Origin: Adhaeribacter radiodurans | GTDB taxonomy: Bacteria > Bacteroidota > Bacteroidia > Cytophagales > Hymenobacteraceae | Length of the DNA stretch: 64,000 bases | Assembly: GCF_014075995.1 (NCBI RefSeq) | Contig: NZ_CP055153.1 | Span: 5,270,001 to 5,334,000 of the forward strand | Direction of reading: 5' to 3' | In this document: one piece after another, positions 17,982-24,987 of the stretch | Position numbering within the stretch: position 1 is the first letter of the stretch | How the letters are laid out: the number at the start of each line of letters is the position of its first letter | Program-made: the position numbers and the translations under genes | Notes under the pieces: model-generated | Database searches by the model: none | Told to the model about the DNA's origin: nothing | Seen by the model: only the letters and a program-made list of their open reading frames with translations

Positions 17982-18077
17982 ATTGCTGCCAAAGTAAAAC
18001 TCGGTTCAATCAGCCAAATTTATTGGAGCAAATCCGATAATTTTGCTAAATGCAATCAGTTTTACTTTGGCAGCAAT
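17982..18077. repeat. 96-nt element bounded by 20-bp perfect inverted repeats
   Basis: ATTGCTGCCAAAGTAAAACT (17982-18001) is repeated exactly in inverse orientation at 18058-18077. The 56-nt interior holds a nested imperfect hairpin (about 18016-18044, arms TTATTGGA/TCCGATAA with one G-T pair). No T-tract follows, so it is not a standard terminator. It resembles a small fold-back or MITE-like element. No target-site duplication is obvious. Confidence 0.7.
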
Positions 18078-18096
18078 CCTATGAATAACACAGGCA

Positions 18097-18546
18097 ATGT
18101 CGACGGAGCTGATAGAAGAATATTACCCGGAAAAAGGTTACTCCAGCGACCATCTAACCTTAACATCTGAAGCGCTGGAAATTAAACATCGCGCCCATCG
18201 GTATATTTTACCGCTTAATCAAATAGAATCGATTGATTTAAGGCACATTCGGTTGCTGTTCTATTACTTAGCGGGCGGATTTACCCTAACGCTTTCGTTA
18301 TTAGCCATTTTAAACAACTTTATTTCTCCGCTGCCTGGTATATTACTCGTTTTAATTGGTATTGTTGGTCTTTATTTCGGATTGAGAGGAAAAATAAGTT
18401 TACAAATCAGTACCACCACAAACGACTACGTTTTCTGGTTTTCGGGTAAGTATCCGCCTTTTTTACAATTTGTAAACATCGTTCGTCATCGTATTATTAC
18501 GCAAACGGCTTCGGAACACGGCAACTTAAGCCTATCCGACGATTAG
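18097..18546 (+). CDS. Small two-helix membrane protein of unknown function
   Basis: A 149-residue protein. Residues about 15-45 (YSSDHLTLTSEALEIKHRAHRYILPLNQIESIDLRHI) look like a PH-like beta segment often seen in DUF6232-type membrane proteins. Two hydrophobic helices follow (LLFYYLAGGFTLTLSLLAIL and LPGILLVLIGIVGLYFGL), then a soluble tail with YVFWFSGKYPPFLQFVNIVRH. The function is unknown. It starts 19 nt after a 20-bp inverted-repeat element and converges on the M61 peptidase gene with a 22-nt gap. Confidence 0.7.
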   Translation: MSTELIEEYYPEKGYSSDHLTLTSEALEIKHRAHRYILPLNQIESIDLRHIRLLFYYLAGGFTLTLSLLAILNNFISPLPGILLVLIGIVGLYFGLRGKISLQISTTTNDYVFWFSGKYPPFLQFVNIVRHRIITQTASEHGNLSLSDD

Positions 18547-18568
18547 TTCAGGCAATTATTTACTTAAT

Positions 18569-20374
18569 TTATCCATTCAGCCATTTATTTAAAACAGCCG
18601 TTTGTTCTTTGGTAGGTTTTTCATTCGGCAAGATGCTAAAACGACGCATTTCGGTGGCAACCAAGGGAAACTCTAAAGTCAAAATCTGACCATCGCGGTT
18701 TACGAGCAAACTAATAGGTTGACCAACCCGGGCACCCGCCAAAGATAGATTTACATCGTCGGTAATACGGTAGCCGTTTACAGCTAAAATCTCGTCGTTC
18801 ACGTTTAAACCTCCTTGCCACGCACTGCCGTCCCGAGTTACGGATGTAACTATTTGCTTGCCGGTTGTTAGCGATACTTTCGCCCCTAAGCTAGGTTCGG
18901 TTTTGTTATTATTCTGGTTAATAAAGCGTAAACCGGCGTAATTAAAATAAGTAGCGTAATCAGGAGTTTTGGTACCGTAAATATAATCATTAAAGAAAGT
19001 ATCGAGCTTTCCACCGGCTATACTCTCGGCCGCTTGTTTAAATTCAACATCAGTAAAACCCCGATCCAGTTTTTTATAATATTGTTGGTACAACTGGCGC
19101 ATTAAGTCATCTAAACTTTTCTGGCCTTTGGTACGGTGCAAAATTTCCAGATTTAGTAACTGACCAATTACCGCTCCTTTGGAATAATAAGAAGTGCCGG
19201 AATTAGTAGAATTTTCGTTAGGCCGGTAATATTTAATCCAGGCATCGAAACTCGATTCGGCCGCCGATTGTACCCGAACGCCCGGAGTATTCTCCAGATC
19301 GCTTATTTCTTTGGCGCTAGTAGTCAGATATTGTTCGTTGGTTTGAAAACCGCTACGGCGCAAAATTAAATTAGCGTAATAACTCGTAAAACCTTCTGAT
19401 ACCCAAAGTAAATTGGTATACGTTTCGGCATCGTAATTAAAAGGACCTAAACCAGCCGGACGCAGACGTTTTACATTCCAAAGGTGAAAGTACTCGTGGG
19501 CTACCAAACTTAAAATACTGTTATAACCCGTAGACGAAGCATAATTCCATTTTTTCACCTGCAAAGTGGTCGAGTATTTATGCTCCAATCCTCCCCCGCC
19601 ATTGTTGGTATTATGAATAATAAATAAGTAATGGTTAATTGGCTGATCGCCCATAATTTGGGTAGCCGTAGTAGTTACTTTTTTTAAATCGGCTAAAAAC
19701 TTGTCTTTGTTCACGTTCGATTCTCCGAACATCGCTACTTGATGGGGTACGCCATTTACCTCAAACTGCCACACGTTATGGTTACCAATCTCAATCGGCG
19801 AGTCTACTACTTCGTCGTAATTAGTTGCCTGAAAAGTAAAAGGCTGACTTTCGTTAACTGGCACCAGGGCAGTAGAAACTACTTTCCAATCTTTATAAGG
19901 CACTATTTTAATCTCGGATTTTTCATTTTGTAAACCGTCGGGGTACATGAAAACACTGGCTCCGTTGACATAACCGTGTTCGGCGTCCAGAAAACTGGTA
20001 CGCACCGTTAACTCAAAAGCATATACTTTGTAAGTAACTTTAACCTGCGGTACTTTTTGCGAATAAATACGCCAGGTATTTTTATTTATCTTTTCGTAAC
20101 GTAACTTTTGGTTATTTGCACTAGCAGTAAAACCCTCCACGTTTTTGGCGTATTCCCGAACTAAGTACGAACCAGGTGTCCAGACCGGCATTTTAACCTC
20201 AACATATTCTTTCTGGGGGCTGGCAAATGTCATTTCAACTTCAAAGTAATGAGTTTGGGGTTGTGGCATTGCCAGTGTATAATTTACTTTAGCCGCCGCC
20301 CAGGTTTTTATGGGTAGAAATAAAATTATTAATAAAGAAGAAAAGAAAATTCGTTTACAGAAAGTTAAAGACAT
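18569..20374 (-). CDS. M61-family metallopeptidase (glycyl aminopeptidase type) with PDZ domain
   Basis: A 601-residue exported peptidase. An N-terminal signal (FFSSLLIILFLPIKTWAA) is followed by the M61 N-domain, with VKMPVWTPGSYLVREYAKNV. The catalytic zinc motif HEYFH spans residues 293-297, in AHEYFHLWNVKRLRPAGLGPF, and the third ligand Glu is in LLWVSEGFTSYYANL. A C-terminal PDZ domain has GSAWQGGLNVNDEILAVNGYRI. The family cleaves N-terminal Gly or Ala residues; here it probably works in the periplasm or at the surface on peptides. It looks complete and active. Confidence 0.93.
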   Translation of the reverse strand: MSLTFCKRIFFSSLLIILFLPIKTWAAAKVNYTLAMPQPQTHYFEVEMTFASPQKEYVEVKMPVWTPGSYLVREYAKNVEGFTASANNQKLRYEKINKNTWRIYSQKVPQVKVTYKVYAFELTVRTSFLDAEHGYVNGASVFMYPDGLQNEKSEIKIVPYKDWKVVSTALVPVNESQPFTFQATNYDEVVDSPIEIGNHNVWQFEVNGVPHQVAMFGESNVNKDKFLADLKKVTTTATQIMGDQPINHYLFIIHNTNNGGGGLEHKYSTTLQVKKWNYASSTGYNSILSLVAHEYFHLWNVKRLRPAGLGPFNYDAETYTNLLWVSEGFTSYYANLILRRSGFQTNEQYLTTSAKEISDLENTPGVRVQSAAESSFDAWIKYYRPNENSTNSGTSYYSKGAVIGQLLNLEILHRTKGQKSLDDLMRQLYQQYYKKLDRGFTDVEFKQAAESIAGGKLDTFFNDYIYGTKTPDYATYFNYAGLRFINQNNNKTEPSLGAKVSLTTGKQIVTSVTRDGSAWQGGLNVNDEILAVNGYRITDDVNLSLAGARVGQPISLLVNRDGQILTLEFPLVATEMRRFSILPNEKPTKEQTAVLNKWLNG

Positions 20375-20611
20375 AGATAATGAATGGTAAAAACTAAGTT
20401 AAAAAAGCAAATAAAAGCTATTAGGTTTATTTAGAAGGGCTTTTAAGTTCTTATTGAATAATAGAGAATCTGACTAGTGTTTTAATATGATGTTATTGTT
20501 GTCTAATATTTTATTTCATACAAAAGTACTAGATAAAAAGATAGAAAAAAGAGCCTCTACTTTCAAAAGTAATATGGCTATACGGAGTTGGCCAGAATTT
20601 AAAAGTAAAAG

Positions 20612-20655
20612 GTAAAAAAAAACCTGCCTGTTTCATACAAGATGAAACAGGCAGG
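20612..20655 (-). terminator. Strong terminator of the 20.6-20.9 kb micro-locus
   Basis: On the minus strand a 14-bp perfect stem (CCTGCCTGTTTCAT/ATGAAACAGGCAGG, 5-nt loop) is followed by nine consecutive T. It ends a transcript coming from about 20918, before the M61 peptidase gene. Confidence 0.9.
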
Positions 20656-20760
20656 CTATAAATCCTTTAAAATCTTACCAAGTTACCAGTTGTATTTCAA
20701 ACCAGTGATCTTTTCAGACCTTAAAAATAATGTTAATCTGTTATAAGTGGTAAAACCAAC

Positions 20761-20829
20761 TTAGAACAAACCTCCATTGAAGGATACAACATTATTCAAA
20801 CCTGATAAAATTTGTTTGGGACTAGACAT
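20761..20829 (-). CDS. 22-residue peptide ORF with a strong Shine-Dalgarno
   Basis: A tiny ORF beginning MSSPKQILSG and ending VSFNGGLF. Its ATG is 5 nt downstream of a perfect AAAGGAGG (20835-20842), which is striking because nearly all other genes here lack a Shine-Dalgarno. It lies inside a transcription unit with its own promoter, a structured leader and a terminator. In the same frame after the TAA there are a further 25 sense codons, ending ITGLKYNW then TAA (20688-20763). Peptide function is unknown; it might be a regulatory leader peptide, a small effector or a precursor peptide. Existence as a translated ORF is inferred from the ribosome-binding site. Confidence 0.6.
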   Translation of the reverse strand: MSSPKQILSGLNNVVSFNGGLF

Positions 20830-20834
20830 TTGTA

Positions 20835-20842
20835 CCTCCTTT
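20835..20842 (-). promoter_or_regulatory. Perfect Shine-Dalgarno of the 22-residue ORF
   Basis: AAAGGAGG sits 5 nt before the ATG. It is an exceptionally strong site for a Bacteroidota genome and supports translation of the tiny ORF. Confidence 0.8.
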
Positions 20843-20853
20843 CTTTAAATCCG

Positions 20854-20921
20854 ACATATCTTACCGGGGTTGCCAAGCACCTTATGGCGCGGCCGGTAAG
20901 CCGTAGCACTCACTACTATGT
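20854..20921 (-). promoter_or_regulatory. Structured GC-rich RNA leader, possible riboswitch-like element
   Basis: Read on the minus strand, ACATA (20921-20917) pairs with TATGT (20858-20854) as a closing stem. Inside are a small hairpin GTAG/CTAC with loop TGAGTG, and a long arm in which CTTACCGG (20900-20893) pairs perfectly with CCGGTAAG (20867-20860) and GCGCC (20890-20886) pairs with GGTGC (20881-20877) around ATAA. The junction strand reads TTGGCAACC. GAGTGC and GGCAACC recall the core of SAM-I/SAM-IV riboswitches, but the stem order does not match any class I know. It ends 11 nt before the Shine-Dalgarno. A ligand-responsive role is only a hypothesis. Confidence 0.55.
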
Positions 20922-20923
20922 TA

Positions 20924-20955
20924 TAAAGATATATTTTATCCATTAGGTTCAAAAA
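20924..20955 (-). promoter_or_regulatory. Promoter of the micro-locus
   Basis: TTTTTG (20955-20950) and TATCTTTA (20931-20924) with an 18-nt spacer resemble the Bacteroidota -33/-7 promoter. The predicted start, about 20918, falls at the first base-paired segment of the leader. Confidence 0.6.
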
Positions 20956-21206
20956 TATTTTACTATTTTTTTAGGAATATATTTGGAATAAAAACATTAT
21001 CAACCGCTTAATTTTTCAAATACATGTCTGTTAATTACCACAGAAACCGTGTTTTTAGCAATTAATTGGGTACTAAACTGTTACAAGTTACTTTATTTTA
21101 AATTGCATATTTCTTTTAAGTAAATACATCAATATTAAGCATTTAAAAGAAAAAAGTTTAATAAATAAGGCACTAACCGTCTTTGTTAATCCTTACACTT
21201 CTCAGA
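20956..21206. other. A+T-rich spacer between the micro-locus and the GloVer-repeat gene
   Basis: No gene, hairpin or repeat was recognised here beyond homopolymer runs. Confidence 0.4.
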
Positions 21207-24200
21207 TTATTTTTTAATAAACCGGAGAGATTGTACCTCCTGATTTGTCTGCACGTGCAGTACATACACGCCTGCCTTCAAACTTTGAACATCCAATTCT
21301 AATTGATGATTTTTTACTATTTGTTGTTTTTGGGTACTTACCTGTGCTCCTGTTATATCTGTAACAAAAGTTATCACCTGATCTTCGATCCCTGGCAGGA
21401 AGAGGGTTAATTTATTAATTACCGGGTTAGGGAAAATACTTATTATTCTGGTATTCTGGTTTAAAGAAGGCTCTTGATTAGCCAGGCGATTTGAATTAGC
21501 AACCGGAATAACTTCAATGGCGGCAACGCAAGCCTTATCTACAACGGATATAAATGATAAATGTAGCATACCATCAGTAACCAGTACATTTTTGGTAGCT
21601 ATAACGGCTTTCCGGGCCCCACCTGCCGCCGCGAAAATATCATAATTAGTCAACCAAGAGGTTCCTTCGGCGTTTACATTAAACTTTCGTTTGCCACTAG
21701 TTACAAAAGCAATTTCGGCAAAGTACAGCTTAACTGTGTAATTACCGTTGGTAACCGGTATGGAATAGTTAAAACTACCACCCGAAGTTTCTGCTTTACG
21801 GGTAGTTTGGTACAAGGCATCATCGTTGGTTCCATAAATTTCGGCGGTAGTAGAGGTAATAGTACTTGCCCCAATAAAGTAGGCATCGTTACTAAATTCA
21901 CCTAAGGAAGTTGCAACAGCATTGCCACCACTGTTAATTCGTAGAGTTTTAGCAGTAAGCTCACCTACCGAAATAGAGATTGTTTTGGCCGCAGAAGTTT
22001 GACATCCCCAGGTTACAGTATAAGTAAAAGAATCTGTCCCGGTAAAGCCAGGCTTAGGCGTGTATAACCGATTTGGCCCGGAACCCTTTACCCTTCCGTT
22101 TTTAGGTTGAGAAACAATAGTATAAACCAGTGGGTTTCCACCCGTGCCCGATAAGGTAATTGCTTTGGGAGTATTTAAAGAGGTAACTACACTTTGTGCT
22201 TTTGCTACCGGATTGGCTTTTTGCAGAATAAGGCTGCCTTGCGGTGAACCCCCATCGGCCGATTTGTTTAAATGACGCAGGACGGTAAAAGTGCCTTTAG
22301 GAGTAAGCCGAAAGATAGTGCCGCCCTGATAAGTTCCCCCTTCACTATTCATTCCAAATAAATTTCCCTTACTGTCCCGGACTAAACTTCCATTTGGTTT
22401 ACTGCCATCAGTAATTTTATCAAAATTATAAAGTACGGTAACTGTACCGGAAGAATTTACTTTAAAAATAGTGCCATATCCTTTACTACCACCTACTGGA
22501 GTTAATCCATAGAAATTACCTTCTGCATCCTGGCTTAAACTGCCCCTTGTAAATCCCCCGCTGGCATTGGTAAAATTATATAAAACACTGAAAGCACCCT
22601 TTGGAGTAATTTTAAAAATAGTACCACCCGTGTTGGTGCCACCTATATGAGTGGTGCCATAAAAATTACCATCCTTCCCTTTTACCAAGGTAGCTTTTGA
22701 ATCAGCACCATCGCTAAAACTTAACTGCCGGATAGTGGTTAGAGTACCGGAAGGGGTAATTTTATAAACGGTGCCCCCACCAATGGTGCCTCCCTGAAAA
22801 GTAATACCGTAAAAATTATTATCGTTACCTTGCACTAAACCACCATAAGGATTTCTTCCGTTAGTGTTAAAATCAAAAGAGTGTAAAACCCTAAAAGTAC
22901 CACCAGGAGTAATTTTGAATATAGTGCCATAACCGTTCTTGCCTCCCGTGCTGGCTGTACCATAAAAATTTCCATCATTGGCCTGAATTAAAGCGCTTTC
23001 CGGGTTTGCTCCATCGGTGTTAATGTTTAAAGAATACAGAGTAGTAAAAGTACCATCGGTACACATTTTAAAAATAGTACCATTGCCATGCTTACCTCCC
23101 TGAGAAGTAGTACCGTAATAAAAGCCATCTTTGCCTTGCACTAAACTACTATAAGGCGTATTCCCCTGGTTATCGTTGGGTAGTGCTACTAGTACAGTAA
23201 AGGTACCCGCCGGCGTAATCTTAAAAATAGTACCATAGCTACTAGGCCCGTAACTCCCCGCCATGCCATAAAAAATACCATCATTGCCTTGCACTAAACT
23301 TCCCCGTGGGTTGGCGCCAGTTGTTGAAAAATCCAGGTGCTTTAAAACAGTAAAAGTACCGCCCGGAGTTAGTTTAAAAATAGTACCATAATAATTATTC
23401 CCGCCATCGGAAGTCATGCCGTAAAAATTACCATCTGAGCCCCTAACCAGGTTGCCATACGGGTGACTACCATCTTCGGAACGAAAAGCATGTAAAACCG
23501 AGAAAGCCCCTTTGGCTGTAATTTTAAAAATGGTGCCATTAAAGTTTTCTCCTCCGGCGTATGTCATGCCGTAAAAGTTACCATCTGATGATTGTATTAA
23601 GCTGCCTCCCGGAAGGCCTCCATCTGTATCATTATTGAATGATCGTAGAACCGCAAACCTACCAGTTGGGGTAACTTTAAAAATAGTACCGTATCCGTAA
23701 GTACCTCCCTGAGAGGTCATGCCATAGAAATTACCGTCTTTTCCTTGTACTAAATTGCCGGAAGAAGCTCCGCCGTTCGTGGTTCCGTTAAAGGAGCGTA
23801 AAACGGTAAATACTCCGGCGGGCGTAATTTTAAAGATTGTTCCATAATCATACTTGCCGCCCAGCAAAGTCATGCCATAAAAATTACCATCAGAGCCCTG
23901 AACTAAACTACCTTCCGGCGCACCACCATCAATAGGTTTATTTAAATGATGCAAGACAGTTAAAGTGCCACCAGGAGTAACTTTAAAGATAGTACCGTTC
24001 TTATTGGCTCCGCCAACATACGTCATGCCGTAAAAATTACCATCAGTACCTAACACCAAATTTCCGCGCGGAGAAACGCCCTCCGGAAAATCTAAATGAT
24101 GAAGAATAGTTACTTTGCTGTCGGGTGTCATTTTAAAAATAGTACCTCCTGAATTAATGCCCCCTTCAGCCGTCATACCATAAAAATTGCCGTCTTTTCC

Positions 24201-24515
24201 TTTCGTTAAGTCGCCGAAGGGCGAGGAACCTAACTTGTAAAAGCCTTTACGCATAGTAAAATTAGTGCCGCTACTGTTAATAGTAAATGCGGTACCGCCA
24301 CCCTGCGGACCTTCGATAGAGTTAAGCCCCAGTAATACTTCTTGCGCAATTGCATTTGGTGTTAAAAAAAGCACCAGAAAAAGTGCAGTGAACCACGAAG
24401 CCAGATGTTTAAAGTTTAAATCAGCGGTGAAGCTTTTAAATACTTTTCCCTTCTTAGATTGACTGCGAGGAATAAAACTTTTTCGTGAAACAGAATACTG
24501 TAATAGTGGTTTCAT
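21207..24515 (-). CDS. Secreted tandem-repeat (GloVer repeat) protein with T9SS sorting tail
   Basis: A 1,102-residue protein with an N-terminal export signal (LASWFTALFLVLFLTPNAIAQ). Thirteen repeats of about 50 residues each carry the pattern GTIFK-x-TP-x-GTFTVL then GSLVQG-x-DGNFYGMT, the Gloeobacter/Verrucomicrobia-type repeat. An Ig-like/cadherin-like segment (PKPGFTGTDSFTYTV) and a malectin-like carbohydrate-binding domain (about 875-1000, RINSGGNAVATSLGEFSND ... YTVKLYFAE) follow. The final about 75 residues are a type A T9SS sorting domain (FPNPVINKLTLF ... AGVYVLHVQ). The protein is exported across the outer membrane by the type IX system and attached or released. The role is likely adhesion or polysaccharide binding, by inference. 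Confidence 0.85.
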   Translation of the reverse strand: MKPLLQYSVSRKSFIPRSQSKKGKVFKSFTADLNFKHLASWFTALFLVLFLTPNAIAQEVLLGLNSIEGPQGGGTAFTINSSGTNFTMRKGFYKLGSSPFGDLTKGKDGNFYGMTAEGGINSGGTIFKMTPDSKVTILHHLDFPEGVSPRGNLVLGTDGNFYGMTYVGGANKNGTIFKVTPGGTLTVLHHLNKPIDGGAPEGSLVQGSDGNFYGMTLLGGKYDYGTIFKITPAGVFTVLRSFNGTTNGGASSGNLVQGKDGNFYGMTSQGGTYGYGTIFKVTPTGRFAVLRSFNNDTDGGLPGGSLIQSSDGNFYGMTYAGGENFNGTIFKITAKGAFSVLHAFRSEDGSHPYGNLVRGSDGNFYGMTSDGGNNYYGTIFKLTPGGTFTVLKHLDFSTTGANPRGSLVQGNDGIFYGMAGSYGPSSYGTIFKITPAGTFTVLVALPNDNQGNTPYSSLVQGKDGFYYGTTSQGGKHGNGTIFKMCTDGTFTTLYSLNINTDGANPESALIQANDGNFYGTASTGGKNGYGTIFKITPGGTFRVLHSFDFNTNGRNPYGGLVQGNDNNFYGITFQGGTIGGGTVYKITPSGTLTTIRQLSFSDGADSKATLVKGKDGNFYGTTHIGGTNTGGTIFKITPKGAFSVLYNFTNASGGFTRGSLSQDAEGNFYGLTPVGGSKGYGTIFKVNSSGTVTVLYNFDKITDGSKPNGSLVRDSKGNLFGMNSEGGTYQGGTIFRLTPKGTFTVLRHLNKSADGGSPQGSLILQKANPVAKAQSVVTSLNTPKAITLSGTGGNPLVYTIVSQPKNGRVKGSGPNRLYTPKPGFTGTDSFTYTVTWGCQTSAAKTISISVGELTAKTLRINSGGNAVATSLGEFSNDAYFIGASTITSTTAEIYGTNDDALYQTTRKAETSGGSFNYSIPVTNGNYTVKLYFAEIAFVTSGKRKFNVNAEGTSWLTNYDIFAAAGGARKAVIATKNVLVTDGMLHLSFISVVDKACVAAIEVIPVANSNRLANQEPSLNQNTRIISIFPNPVINKLTLFLPGIEDQVITFVTDITGAQVSTQKQQIVKNHQLELDVQSLKAGVYVLHVQTNQEVQSLRFIKK

Positions 24516-24843
24516 AAACAGTAACTTTAGATAAGATTAAAGAAAAGAATACAAAGCGTATTCCCTTAAAATTAAACCTTTACAAGATCAGCCAAGCTGC
24601 TATATTCAAGCAAAATTTAAATAAAATAAAGTTTTAAAGCTACTTATCTTCTTTATCTTTTTTCAAGATAATTTATACAAAATTTAATAAATATTCTGAG
24701 TGAAATAGGGCACTTATAGGAGAATTTGAAGTAAAGTAACCCAGTGCTTCTCCGCTATCTGTAATTCATTTATAATACCGGATTAAGTTAAATGCTAAAA
24801 ATCAGGACAAGCTGAATTATAAAACGAGAAAGAATCAGGACCG
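24516..24843. other. Spacer upstream of the GloVer-repeat gene
   Basis: A+T-rich spacer. A loose -7-like string (TACGCTTTG, minus strand, about 24553-24561) is the only possible promoter box seen, with one extra spacer base relative to consensus. Confidence 0.35.
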
Positions 24844-24900
24844 AAACAAAGAATCCGGTAAGTTTTAGTAAATAATTAAAGCTTACCAGATTCTTTGTTT
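24844..24900. terminator. Stem-loop terminator downstream of the second giant gene
   Basis: Arms AAACAAAGAATC/GATTCTTTGTTT (12 bp) and GGTAAG/CTTACC (6 bp), with one mismatch between them and a 19-nt loop. The stem ends in T-rich sequence on both strands, so it may stop transcription from the gene ending at 24988. Confidence 0.6.
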
Positions 24901-24987
24901 TTATAAAACTTGTGTAAAAGAGTAATTTATTCCTAAAAAGAAAATTTACTTAGTTGTAAACCTTTATAGAATAAGCGATTAATAAGC

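Noticed and set aside
17982-18077. Retron msr-msd interpretation of the 20-bp inverted repeat
   Set aside because: No reverse transcriptase gene exists nearby; the inverted repeat alone is not enough.
20854-20921. Calling the 20.9 kb leader a proven SAM riboswitch
   Set aside because: The GAGTGC and GGCAACC strings are suggestive, but the stem order differs from SAM-I and SAM-IV and the downstream ORF is not a methionine gene.
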